Positions 20,283 through 29,099 of a stretch of 64,000 bases of DNA are shown here, in pieces. Both the position numbers and the translations under genes were made by a program. The DNA comes from Synoicihabitans lomoniglobus. Lineage in GTDB: Bacteria; Verrucomicrobiota; Verrucomicrobiia; Opitutales; Opitutaceae. The notes below the pieces were generated by a model, which saw only the letters and a program-made list of their open reading frames with translations, was not told the DNA's origin and ran no database searches. The first letter of the stretch is position 1, and each line of letters begins with the position of its first letter. The stretch is taken from positions 4,707,501 to 4,771,500 of the forward strand of contig NZ_CP119075.1 in assembly GCF_029023725.1 (NCBI RefSeq), read 5' to 3'.

Positions 20283-20294
20283 GGCTATCGGGGG

Positions 20295-21587
20295 TTAGTC
20301 GCCCAGTGGTCGCACCGCCGTCGCCAAGGGACTCGGGGGCACGTGGATCAAGGATTCGACGGGGGGATGCACAGGGTCGAATGAAGTTAAATCTGTCCGC
20401 AGGTGCGCCGCCACCGTCGGCACGGTGGCGCGGATACCATCAACGACGCAGGCTGCGATGAGCCAGGCTCCGTAGTTGTTGTGATGGGTGTTGTCCTGGC
20501 GACCCGCCGGGGCGGCAAAGGCGGCGGCGGACGCCGTTTCGCCCAGCGCGGCGTAGAGCACTTTGCTGCGGGCGTTGAGATCGATGAAGGCCACCTCTTC
20601 CGCTGCGGCCACCTGGCGGCTCGCGGCGGCGTAATCGGCGAGCGACGGCACCACGGCGCCGTCGGCGTCGAAGCCTCGCCGTTCCATGGGAGACACGATC
20701 ACCGGAACGGCGCCCACGTTTCGCGCCGCCGCAATGTGGGCGCGCATCTCGGCTGCATAGGTGGTGAACGGGCCGCCGGTGCCGGCTTTGATTTGCTTCT
20801 GATCGTTGTGCCCGAACTGCATGAATAAATAGTCGCCCGGTCGCATGACGCTGATGAGCTTATCGAGGCGCCGCCGTCCGATGGAATCGCGGTAGGTTTC
20901 GCCCGACTCGGCGTGGTTTGCGATCGCGATGGTTGGCGCGAAAAACCGCGTCAGCATCTGTCCCCAACTGCTGTAGGGCTCGCGCGACTGATCACACACG
21001 GTGGAGTCACCGATCAGGAACACCGTCGGCAACGCCGGCGCGGGTTCGATGAGGATTTCCCGCACATGCGGCGCCGCGCCGTTAAACTCCAACGTGATCG
21101 CATCGTCCCACGCCCACGCTTCCTGGGTCGTCTCACGCGGGGCCTTGAGATTGACGCGGCCGGCCGCGACGCCGTTGGTCGCCGCGATACGCGGCGAGCG
21201 CACATTGACGATGAACGAGCGACGCACGAATTCGCCCGGGGCGGTATCCACCCGGTCGACCATGAGCCGTCGCAGTTCCGCCTTTACGACTGTGGAAGCG
21301 GCGGACTCGGCGTCGCCCAACGTGACCGTGACGCGGTAGTTGCCCTCGGTCGGCACGTCGGCGGTGAAATAGAACGGCTGGCCGGGAACCACCCCCGGCT
21401 CATAGCCATAGCCGCGTTCGGCATCATAGAGCGCTCCGGGCAAAACCGCCGTGGCTCCCGCGGGAGCCCGTGTTTTCTCCAGCCAGAACGGGCCGACCGG
21501 ACTCGCCGTTGCAACCGACAAACCCGCCGCCAAAACCAACGACATCCAAAGGCAAATCGGCCCACGACGTTTCGCCTCAGCGTTCAC
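20295..21587 (-). CDS. Exported SGNH hydrolase, rhamnogalacturonan acetylesterase-like (CE12)
   Basis: About 430 residues from a GTG at 21587, which gives an N-region NAEAKRRG followed by the core LWMSLVLAAGLSVATAS; an ATG at 21545 is the alternative. A longer open frame to 21710 exists, but its extra residues only translate a dispersed intergenic repeat and are not believed. Residues about 60-160 form an N-terminal beta-domain (YRVTVTLGDAESAASTVV), then comes the SGNH core with LIGDSTVCD, ANHAESGET, MQFGHNDQK and DNTHHNNYGA. This two-part layout matches RhgT-like rhamnogalacturonan acetylesterases and the gene at 57000. It lies upstream of the GH95 fusion with a 12-base gap. Confidence 0.8.
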   Translation of the reverse strand: MNAEAKRRGPICLWMSLVLAAGLSVATASPVGPFWLEKTRAPAGATAVLPGALYDAERGYGYEPGVVPGQPFYFTADVPTEGNYRVTVTLGDAESAASTVVKAELRRLMVDRVDTAPGEFVRRSFIVNVRSPRIAATNGVAAGRVNLKAPRETTQEAWAWDDAITLEFNGAAPHVREILIEPAPALPTVFLIGDSTVCDQSREPYSSWGQMLTRFFAPTIAIANHAESGETYRDSIGRRRLDKLISVMRPGDYLFMQFGHNDQKQIKAGTGGPFTTYAAEMRAHIAAARNVGAVPVIVSPMERRGFDADGAVVPSLADYAAASRQVAAAEEVAFIDLNARSKVLYAALGETASAAAFAAPAGRQDNTHHNNYGAWLIAACVVDGIRATVPTVAAHLRTDLTSFDPVHPPVESLIHVPPSPLATAVRPLGD

Positions 21588-21609
21588 GCGCAGCTCGGGA
21601 GCCACGTCG

Positions 21610-21685
21610 AAGCGTGCTTGTGCACGACAGCGTGTGTCCCTCGCCGCCAACGCACCGGGTTCATCGCGCGCAAGCACGCTCCTAC
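21610..21685. repeat. Dispersed intergenic repeat (family A, copy 1)
   Basis: AGCGTGCTTGTGCACGACAG at the left is matched in inverse by CGCGCGCAAGCACGCTCCTAC at the right, with about 30 bases between. Related copies lie at 39941-40030 and 61626-61707. It is inside a longer open frame at the 5' end of the SGNH gene, which argues for the shorter gene start. Confidence 0.7.
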
Positions 21686-21820
21686 GTGGAGGGTCTGAAA
21701 CAGTCGGCATGGTCGACGGGCATTGATTTGATCAAATATCCCGGAACGAGCTCCGGGCATCTTTACCGTTGAGCGCAGAATACACCAGCGGTTTGAACTC
21801 ACGTTTGCGATTCGCCGTTG

Positions 21821-23875
21821 CTACGCGCCGGAGGCGGCGCGGAGCAGGAGCCAGAAGGCGCCAAGGATGCCGAAGGACACCCCGAGGCAGGCGATGAAAC
21901 CGAGGGTATCGAGCTTGTTCCACTTGGTGAATTCCCACGACGAATGCGGTCCGAAAATCTTGGTGTCGTCGAAACGACCCGGATTGCGACCGGTCTCGGC
22001 CATGGCCTCGTCTTCGAGTCGGGGATCGGCCCCCACGGGCGTCTTCATTTTACCAAAGAACAAATCGGTGCGGCGACGATCCGGAGCGCGGGTGAACAGA
22101 CTCACTGCAAACAGCACCAGGAACGGGAACAGGCCGTCGTAGATGAAACGCGCCGCGTTGCGGCCCGAGGGCGAAAGTGCCGCGACGTCGAGCCCGACGG
22201 CGTTGAGCACGTAGAGCTCGAGATGGAACCGCTTTTGCCCGATAAAATCGGAGGTCGGGTCCGAGGGATCTTCGCGCACCACGGTGTCGAAAAACACCGG
22301 CACGGGGCGACCGTTGAACTCGACCTGCTGCGTGAGGGTGTCACTGCGGCTGAAGCCATCCACATGCGGGGCGATGAGGGACGGGGTGATGATGTTGAGA
22401 AAGGCCGAAATGATGACCGTCGACCACACCGCAGCCGACGTGAGTCGACGCCAGAAAAAGATGAGCATCACCGCCGCGCCGAACGGCACGTTGATGGTGA
22501 GCAACAACTGCACGATGGCGTAAACGTCGTCCATGTTGGCGGCGGCGTAGACGCCTATGGCGAGAATGCCGACGATGGCGAAGCGGCCGGTGCGGACCAT
22601 CTGGGCCGGCGTGGCATCGGGCACGAAGTAGCCGTAGACATTGCGCGTGAACAGCGCCGAGACCGCCATGGTTTGCGAGGCGATGGTCGACATATTGGCG
22701 GCGAGCAGACCCGCCATCATGAGACCGAGGAAACCAGGTTGCAGGAGTTGCAGCGCCATGGTGCCCCACGCGGAATCGGGATCGGAAAGCTTGTCCGCCC
22801 CCTGATAGAGCGCGATGGCAATCAACCCGCAAAACGCCCACAGGATGATCATGACCCGTTTGGCGTAGGTCCCGGTGACGGCGCCGAAGCGGGCGGCAAA
22901 TTCATTTTTGGCCGAGCCGGACACGCTCATGTTGCCGATGATACCGTGAATCTGAATCAGCGAGATAAGGAAGATGCCGAACAGTTCCCAACCGCCGATA
23001 CTGTTGGCCCCACCGCCCCCGAGTAGCCTGAACATGTCGGGAGGCACCCGCTCGGCCAGCTGGCTCCAGCCGCCAATGGCGTTGAGGCCGAAGGGAATCA
23101 GAATGATGGAAAAGACGACGATGAGAATGCCTTGAAACGCCTCGTTGACGGCGGCGGCCTCGAGCCCACCCATCACGATGTAAGCTCCGACTACCAGCGA
23201 ATAGATGAGGTAGTAGGCCCACTTGCCCGTGCTGCTATCGAGCCAGGAAATGTTGCTGCGCAGTTCGCCGCGCTTGTTCTGCTCGCGCAGAAGTTCGAGA
23301 CGAGGGGTATCGATCGCACTGATCGTGCCGGCCGTGACCGCCTTTTCGAGCGCACGGAACTCCTGGTAGGATTCCACGGAAACGCGCTCTTCCGCCGTCC
23401 AGCGGGCCTCGGGTTTCACGAGCAGCGAGGCGGTGACTTTGTAGCCGACGAGATTGCCGAAACCGATGATGACGATGACGGTCGCGACGATCTGAAAGAT
23501 GGCGTAGAAACGCGCCAGGCCCCGCGTGCCGAAGCGATCCTCGAAGAGGTCGGCGACCGTGACGAGACGCACGCGCCGGAACCACGGGTTCATAAACCAG
23601 TAGTAAGGATTCATGAACAGCGTCTGCAGCGAGAGCCACACGCCGGAGGCGCCCTTTTGGTAGACGAGACTGGCGGTGCTGACGGCGCCGTTGGCGTCGG
23701 TCGCGTTGCCGAAGTTTAGAAAGAACTGGTAGAGCTTGCCCAGTTTGCGGCCGGCGAGGAAGTAGCCCTCCTCGGTTTTCGATGCGGCGGCGGCGCGACG
23801 GCCGATGTAGATGACGACCGCGAGGTAGGCGAGGATGACGAGCAGGTCGACGAGGTGGAGGCTACCAAAACGCAT
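21821..23875 (-). CDS. Sodium:solute symporter (SSS family)
   Basis: 684 residues from ATG 23875, chosen because MRFGSLHLVDLLVILAYLAV begins directly with the first membrane helix; the frame extends to 24085 but that leader is not hydrophobic and has no family match in layout. The protein shows many hydrophobic helices, the early EGYFLAGRKLG motif and the NATDANGAVSTASLVY stretch typical of the SSS family, which carries sugars, acids and other small solutes with Na+. A long soluble insertion lies near residue 580 (NGRPVPVFFDTVVREDPSD). In this locus it likely imports mono- or oligosaccharides freed in the periplasm. It is downstream of the TonB receptor but separated from it by terminators, so it probably has its own promoter. 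Confidence 0.85.
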   Translation of the reverse strand: MRFGSLHLVDLLVILAYLAVVIYIGRRAAAASKTEEGYFLAGRKLGKLYQFFLNFGNATDANGAVSTASLVYQKGASGVWLSLQTLFMNPYYWFMNPWFRRVRLVTVADLFEDRFGTRGLARFYAIFQIVATVIVIIGFGNLVGYKVTASLLVKPEARWTAEERVSVESYQEFRALEKAVTAGTISAIDTPRLELLREQNKRGELRSNISWLDSSTGKWAYYLIYSLVVGAYIVMGGLEAAAVNEAFQGILIVVFSIILIPFGLNAIGGWSQLAERVPPDMFRLLGGGGANSIGGWELFGIFLISLIQIHGIIGNMSVSGSAKNEFAARFGAVTGTYAKRVMIILWAFCGLIAIALYQGADKLSDPDSAWGTMALQLLQPGFLGLMMAGLLAANMSTIASQTMAVSALFTRNVYGYFVPDATPAQMVRTGRFAIVGILAIGVYAAANMDDVYAIVQLLLTINVPFGAAVMLIFFWRRLTSAAVWSTVIISAFLNIITPSLIAPHVDGFSRSDTLTQQVEFNGRPVPVFFDTVVREDPSDPTSDFIGQKRFHLELYVLNAVGLDVAALSPSGRNAARFIYDGLFPFLVLFAVSLFTRAPDRRRTDLFFGKMKTPVGADPRLEDEAMAETGRNPGRFDDTKIFGPHSSWEFTKWNKLDTLGFIACLGVSFGILGAFWLLLRAASGA

Positions 23876-24140
23876 GAGATAAAAGGGACGGAGAAAGCGA
23901 ACGATGGCCGGTCGAAAAGAGAAGGCCAGGGGCGAAAACGACGCGGAGGGGTTGGAAGCGATGCTGCCGAGGCAGGACGGGATGCCGAGGCAAACCCGAC
24001 GGGAAGCGTCATTGCGTCCCGGCGGCCCCGCACCGGCAACCGGAGCAAGAATCTGACAGTGGGGAAAATCGACGCAAATCGACATTCCTCTTCAGCGCGC
24101 GTCGCGCAAACCGGCCCCATGCCTCGCGGATGGTTCCAAA
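23876..24140. other. Upstream region of the symporter gene
   Basis: No gene supported. A TCTGACAGT half-site near 24052-24060 resembles one arm of the GGAC/TGAC palindrome seen elsewhere; evidence for a site is weak. Confidence 0.3.
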
Positions 24141-24240
24141 CCAAAGACCCCTTGGCCGTGAAGCCAAGGGGTCCTGAATACCTGATGTGAACCCAGCCAA
24201 ACCAAGCCGGCGGCTTGGAAACTGAATCTGGCCGATGGCG
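24141..24240 (-). pseudogene. Remnant of a TonB-receptor gene 3' end
   Basis: This stretch is a diverged direct copy (roughly four of five bases the same over about 95 bases) of 25051-25150, the end of the intact TonB-receptor gene plus its terminator. In the copy the terminal codons still read A-R-F-S-F, but the stop TAA has become CAA. Upstream of the fragment the similarity is lost, so only a tail remains. It suggests that a second receptor gene once ended here and was deleted or replaced, or that a segment was duplicated. Confidence 0.65.
24146..24173 (-). terminator. Hairpin terminator in the receptor remnant
   Basis: An 11-bp stem, GACCCCTTGGC (24146-24156) with GCCAAGGGGTC (24163-24173), and a 6-base loop. 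On the minus strand it is followed by a short T-containing run (TTTGGTTTGG). It would end transcription coming from the small orphan gene above. Confidence 0.7.
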
Positions 24241-24307
24241 ACTCTGGGAGCGGTCGCCGCACGTGGCGGCTGCACCGATCGGTTCCAAGCCTGCCAAGGT
24301 TAGTATT

Positions 24308-24703
24308 CTAGTAGATGAAGAACACGTAACAATAATACCAACCGCCCGAGGAAGTCCAATGAATCGAGTCGCCACCAACATAATAGCTTCCCGATCCACC
24401 AATGGAAAGTGTCGCAGTATAATTTCCCGCCGGTAAGCCACTGACTTCGAAGTAGCCAGGATTATTTTCCGTATAGGATACACCGGAAGCGGCATAGGTC
24501 ACCCCAGATTGATCACATTCAAATACAAGGTCCGACCCACAATACAATCTCACCGGCCCGAACGCCGTATTTAAATAATCGAAATCTATTTCGACATTTC
24601 CAGATGAAACATAACCGAGAGAGAGCGGGGAAGATTGAGCCTGAGCGGTTGACGCGAATGTCAACAACGCGAGAAACGATACGATTTTAATCCAATTTTT
24701 CAT
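24308..24703 (-). CDS. Small orphan secreted protein
   Basis: 131 residues with a clear signal peptide (MKNWIKIVSFLALLTFASTA, cleavage after AQA). The mature part of about 108 residues is rich in Gly, Ser, Tyr and Asn and has a predicted all-beta character (VEIDFDYLNTAFGPVRLYCG, then GNYTATLSIGGSGSYYVGG), ending in an aromatic-rich tail WYYCYVFFIY. Three Cys residues are present, including YCGSDLVFEC. No family is recognised; a small beta-sandwich binding protein is one possibility. The gene and its surroundings are visibly AT-richer than the neighbours, with Lys, Ile and Asn codons unusual here, which points to foreign origin. It lies between the receptor remnant and the intact receptor, each with the same terminator. 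Confidence 0.7.
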   Translation of the reverse strand: MKNWIKIVSFLALLTFASTAQAQSSPLSLGYVSSGNVEIDFDYLNTAFGPVRLYCGSDLVFECDQSGVTYAASGVSYTENNPGYFEVSGLPAGNYTATLSIGGSGSYYVGGDSIHWTSSGGWYYCYVFFIY

Positions 24704-25057
24704 CGTCTGATTCCTGCAATCGAGAACACCAAGGATAGCATTCTTAAGGGTTTATGATAACGAGTCTTCGAGCCGGGTATCCGGCTCAATCGACAGGGGT
24801 AACTGGCAATCAACGAAGCGACTTTTCACTGGATGGCTCCAGCCTGAGTGCAACGGCTACGTTGAATTCGATGGCCATGCCTTCACCTCCGCGAGCCAGG
24901 GCCAACTTGACAGTCAACATAGACAAAGACAGCCAGCCACCGATGCAAAACCGGAGGTATGACACCGGATGCCATAGCGCATTTTCACTTCCCTCCGCAA
25001 TTTGTCGTCGCGAACAAACCTCCCGACTTCACGACTACTTCCCTTATGTAAACAAAA
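24704..25057. other. AT-richer intergenic region, no gene supported
   Basis: Base composition is lower in GC than the neighbours, as in the adjacent orphan gene. The only open frame (24754-25101, plus strand) runs into the receptor terminator and has no recognisable features. The region may hold the promoter of the orphan gene near 24720-24760. Confidence 0.4.
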
Positions 25058-25083
25058 ACCCCTTGGCGGTGAAGCCAAGGGGT
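25058..25083 (-). terminator. Rho-independent terminator of the TonB-receptor gene
   Basis: A 10-bp stem, ACCCCTTGGC (25058-25067) with GCCAAGGGGT (25074-25083), loop GGTGAA, followed on the minus strand by TTTTTGTTT. It lies 43 bases after the receptor stop codon. Confidence 0.85.
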
Positions 25084-25125
25084 CCTGCATACCTGAAATG
25101 AACCTAACCTATCAAAGCCAGCGGC

Positions 25126-28100
25126 TTAGAAACTGAACTTGGTCGAGAGGATGAACTGACGCGGGTCGACAATGCGGTAAGCATTGGGGGAACCATCGTA
25201 GTTCACTCCCACGGTCTGCAGGCCTCCGGACTCGAACACGTTCACGACGTTGAGCTGCGTCTTCATGGTCACCCGATCATTGAAGATCTTGGTGGTGTAG
25301 GAAACCCAGAGATCCACATACATATTGCTCGAGTCGTAGATCGGACGGGTCGTGTCAGACAGGGCGAGGTCTGTCGAGCCTGTGCCCGGGTTGATTTTAC
25401 CATAGTAACCCATGATCGCTTTGTCTTCCCAACGGGTGCTACCGCCGACGGAAGCGCCCTTGAGCACGCCCTCGTCAAAGGAGTAGTTGGTCAGGTAGGA
25501 CCAACGATACTTGCGCTGACCGGGGGCGGCTTGGCCTTCGAGATCGGAGGCAATGGCAATCTGCGGGGCCACGTCGCGATTGTAAACGTCCTCGGGATTG
25601 TGCACGTTGTTGGCATTCTCGATGCGAATATTGCCATCGTAACCGTAGCTGCTCCAGAAGTTACCGTAGTTATACATAATGCCATTGCTGGCCAAGAACG
25701 GCTGCGTATACTGCTGATACTGCGAATCCAGATGGTCGGCGGCGCTAGCGGAGGTCCAAACCGGATAACGGACATCTTTCCAAGCGTCGAACTCCTTGAG
25801 CACGTCGGAGTATTTGGTCTCCTGCTGACCGGCGGTGAACTTCATGGTCCAGTTGCGGGACGGGTTGTAGGTCAACTGAACTTCCACGCCTTCGGCCACC
25901 GCATCACGTGTAGCATAGACCTCGCCTCCGAGGCTGCTGTAGTAGTCGAACGGCTGCCCCCAGATGGCGGCGGTTTCGGCGTCGAGCGCGTCGAGATCGG
26001 CCTGGCTCCAATCGTTCGTATTGAAGTCGTCGCGGTTAACCGGATCCAAACCGCGGTTGATCAACGCGAGTTCCCGAGCCCAAGCGCGGAAGAGCGATGT
26101 ATCAATGTTGCCATTGAGGCGGGATATCGACGTGCCCGGGTTGGTGCGCTCGTCCTGATTGCTGGCTTTGAACCAGTTGACCCGGGCGAACAGCTTGTTG
26201 TCGAAGAGGGAGAACTGCACCCCCCAGTCCTCGCCTACGCCGGTGGGCTTGGGCAGAGGACTGCCGAAGGCATCGACCTGCACCTTGGGCGGAGGATTGA
26301 AGTTATCCGACTTATTGTAGCTGAAGCCGAGGCTGCTGATGAACTGGTGGAACTGCGAGCCGTTGGCGGCACGTTCCTCGATACCACTCCAATTCTTGAA
26401 GGGACGGAGGACGGCACCCGTGGTGCGAGTCGTGCCTGCCACTTCTTCCCAGAAGTTCCAACGATTGAGGATAAGGTCCGTCTGCAATTCACCGTTCACC
26501 CACTTTTCCGCGTTGGTCAATTTGGGAGCGATTTCAGTGCCGCCGATGCCGTCAAGGAGGGTGTCTGCGGTGGAGTTACGGGCTTTGTATTCGTCCTTAC
26601 GCACCCCGAAAGTGGTCACGAGACGATCATTCCAGAGGTTGCTGGTGATGCCAATGCTAGATGAATCAACGATGCGCTCGGAGCCATTGAGAGAGGCATC
26701 CATATCAATGAAGCCCATCGTGGTGCCAAGGTCACTCCAAGAAGACGCTCCGTAATCGTAGTAAGTCCGTCGCGTGTTGACGGTCAGGTCGTTGAACTCG
26801 CCGGAAGCGCGGGTAACGTTGCCCAGAGGGGCAGACCCCGGATTGGCCAGGTAGAACATCCGCTCGGAAGAACGACGCTGACGGTTCCAACCGGCATCAG
26901 CGGGATTGGACGCCCAGAAGATGGTATTGTTTTCAATCTGATCATCTTCGACCTCAAACCAGCGCTTGCGGATGAAGGTCGAGCTGACGTCGTTGCGGCT
27001 CCACAGACCGAGGACCTGATGGCGACCGAACCATTTGGAGAATCCGTCGTTGTCGGTGAAGTCCGGCGTCCAAGCCAACAAGGCGCGGAAATTGTCGTTG
27101 ACCTCGGTATGGACGAATTGGTCGGGATCGAAGTCATTCACGTAGGGCTGACCGAAGAACGGATTCGGGGAACCGTTGGGCAGGCTGATGTTGGTATCGA
27201 CGTAGATGGTCGCGACATTGAGCTGCGACACCGTGTAGTTGACGGCATCTTCGAAGTCCTGACGGAACCAGCCGGCACTGAAGTTGAGGCTCGGCAGGAT
27301 TTCCTGCTCCAACTCCACATTGAACGTCGTGTTCTCCTTATGGGCGAAGTTCATCTGCAGCAGATTGATGTTTTCCCAATCGTAGATGGTCTTGTCGGTG
27401 ACGCCCGGGTAGCGATAGCTGCCCACGCCGTTATTCGCACCCGTCCAAAAACTAGACTGGGTAAACGTCGAATTATAGGCGGTGTCCCAAGCTGGGTTGG
27501 CGAAAATATCGGCCTCCGCATAAGGAAAGATTGGGCCATCCGGCTCACCATAGAAAGTGCGATAACGATCGGCCGGATAGTAGTTATAGTTCACTACCTG
27601 ACCGTCTTGGATTTGCATCTTCGGACGGGAGCCATTTCCTGTTCCCATACCGGGAGTGAAGAACACGCCACCGATCGTGCTGAAGGCACTGCCGCCATAG
27701 ATATTGGCACCGTTGTATTGAGTCCGGTCAGCATTCCAAAGAGAGGCATTGTAGCCCGGCATATTTTCGATATAAGCGCGGGTCTCATCGATGCGCGGCG
27801 ACCCTGTGCGCATCGCGATGGGACCGCGAGACTCGCCGGTCACCGTGCTGTATTGCATGCCGGTCGCGGCGTCAAAACCCCAGCCTCCGCCAGCGCGCCA
27901 CTGCGTGACGCTGTCGCGGGGGGTGAGCGTGTTGGGGCGACGGTTGTCGTTCTCATACTGCTCGACGGACGCACGAATGACCGTCTTTTCGAACGGACGG
28001 AAGGTGAGGGCACCATAGAAGCGAGTGGTGTCGTCGTAGGATGGCTTGCGCTCGAAACGTGTGTTGTCCGAAACGCCCGCACCGTAGATGGCGAGTTTGT

Positions 28101-28818
28101 CGTCGATCAGCGCTTTGTTGAAGGTAAAGCTACCACGGTAGGAACCACGGTCATCGACGCGGAAGGCGACGGAAGCGGCGTCGGCATTGAGCACCGCCTG
28201 CGCGGTGGTTTGATTCACGATACCGGCCGGGCTGCCCATACCGAAGAGCATGGAGTTCGGGCCGCGGCTGATTTCAATCGACTGCACATTGTAAGCGTCG
28301 AACGGCACCTGTGAATTCGTCGGATAGAAGTTCTGGGAAGAACTGGGAGCACCGAGACCGCGCACGCGGTTGGCTCCGGCGTTGGTCTGCGCATTGCCGT
28401 CACCACCGTGGGTGTAACCGGCGTTCACGTCGACCACACCGTCGTTGCGCAGGGACTGCACGGACGGGGTGTAAGTGGAGGAACCTTCGGTGTTGGCCTC
28501 GTAACGGAAGACATCGTTGATGTCGACCGACGCGGTGTCTTCGAGTTGCTGGGCGGTCACCACCGTGATGGAAGACGCCAAGTCCGCGATGTTGGTGCGC
28601 ATGCGCGAACCAGCCAGCGTGTTCTGGGCGAAGTAACCTTGATCCTTCGATGAATCAACTTGGAACGGGGTCAGGGTAACGATGTCTTCCTCAGTGTTTT
28701 CTTCACCGGTGTTGGCGTCGTTGGCCGATTGGGCGAACGCCGGAGCGGCGAGCGCGAGAGCCAGTAAGGCACGCGGCAGACGGCCGCGGCGGCTCCAGGG
28801 TTGGGTTGTTCTCTGCAT
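25126..28818 (-). CDS. TonB-dependent outer-membrane receptor
   Basis: 1230 residues, with a signal peptide (RRGRLPRALLALALAAPAFA), a TonB-box-like start of the mature chain (DIVTLTPFQVDSSKDQGYF), a plug domain (about 60-230; SMLFGMGSPAGIVNQTT) and a long beta-barrel ending in Phe (FILSTKFSF), as expected for BAM-assembled barrels. The length is large but usual for verrucomicrobial receptors of this kind. It likely takes up oligosaccharides across the outer membrane, in place of a SusC/SusD pair; no SusD-like gene is seen nearby. A perfect 13-bp palindrome with the GGACAGTCC core lies about 220 bases upstream, linking it to the candidate rhamnose/rhamnogalacturonan regulon. Confidence 0.9.
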   Translation of the reverse strand: MQRTTQPWSRRGRLPRALLALALAAPAFAQSANDANTGEENTEEDIVTLTPFQVDSSKDQGYFAQNTLAGSRMRTNIADLASSITVVTAQQLEDTASVDINDVFRYEANTEGSSTYTPSVQSLRNDGVVDVNAGYTHGGDGNAQTNAGANRVRGLGAPSSSQNFYPTNSQVPFDAYNVQSIEISRGPNSMLFGMGSPAGIVNQTTAQAVLNADAASVAFRVDDRGSYRGSFTFNKALIDDKLAIYGAGVSDNTRFERKPSYDDTTRFYGALTFRPFEKTVIRASVEQYENDNRRPNTLTPRDSVTQWRAGGGWGFDAATGMQYSTVTGESRGPIAMRTGSPRIDETRAYIENMPGYNASLWNADRTQYNGANIYGGSAFSTIGGVFFTPGMGTGNGSRPKMQIQDGQVVNYNYYPADRYRTFYGEPDGPIFPYAEADIFANPAWDTAYNSTFTQSSFWTGANNGVGSYRYPGVTDKTIYDWENINLLQMNFAHKENTTFNVELEQEILPSLNFSAGWFRQDFEDAVNYTVSQLNVATIYVDTNISLPNGSPNPFFGQPYVNDFDPDQFVHTEVNDNFRALLAWTPDFTDNDGFSKWFGRHQVLGLWSRNDVSSTFIRKRWFEVEDDQIENNTIFWASNPADAGWNRQRRSSERMFYLANPGSAPLGNVTRASGEFNDLTVNTRRTYYDYGASSWSDLGTTMGFIDMDASLNGSERIVDSSSIGITSNLWNDRLVTTFGVRKDEYKARNSTADTLLDGIGGTEIAPKLTNAEKWVNGELQTDLILNRWNFWEEVAGTTRTTGAVLRPFKNWSGIEERAANGSQFHQFISSLGFSYNKSDNFNPPPKVQVDAFGSPLPKPTGVGEDWGVQFSLFDNKLFARVNWFKASNQDERTNPGTSISRLNGNIDTSLFRAWARELALINRGLDPVNRDDFNTNDWSQADLDALDAETAAIWGQPFDYYSSLGGEVYATRDAVAEGVEVQLTYNPSRNWTMKFTAGQQETKYSDVLKEFDAWKDVRYPVWTSASAADHLDSQYQQYTQPFLASNGIMYNYGNFWSSYGYDGNIRIENANNVHNPEDVYNRDVAPQIAIASDLEGQAAPGQRKYRWSYLTNYSFDEGVLKGASVGGSTRWEDKAIMGYYGKINPGTGSTDLALSDTTRPIYDSSNMYVDLWVSYTTKIFNDRVTMKTQLNVVNVFESGGLQTVGVNYDGSPNAYRIVDPRQFILSTKFSF

Positions 28819-29039
28819 GAGTTTGGGTAGCTTGGGGTTGGGTGTAGGGTGAACCCAGCTGCTAGCCGTAAGCAGGCTGGAACTGAGTTCACTTTCCGAA
28901 ATGGAAATGACTGAAAACGAGGGGGTGGGTAACTAAGAGACTGCGGGGGTAAAACGCTGCACCGGGATCTGGGAACACGGCGCGGCGGGATGGAGACGAA
29001 TAACAGGACTGGGGGGCGGGTTCGACAACGACACCCGGG

Positions 29040-29052
29040 TCGGACAGTCCGA
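29040..29052. promoter_or_regulatory. Perfect 13-bp palindrome with GGACAGTCC core, candidate operator
   Basis: TCGGACAGTCCGA is fully palindromic around its central A, the best copy in the window. It lies in the 281-base gap upstream of the TonB-receptor gene. A second inverted pair, CTTGTCC and GGACAAG, follows immediately (about 29055-29080) and could be a further operator. Confidence 0.55.
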
Positions 29053-29099
29053 GCCTTGTCCGATACGATGGAGGACAAGTCGAGTTAACGAGACGAAAT

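Noticed and set aside
24754..25101. 115-residue plus-strand open frame
   Set aside because: No signal or motif and its 3' end is the opposite strand of the receptor terminator.
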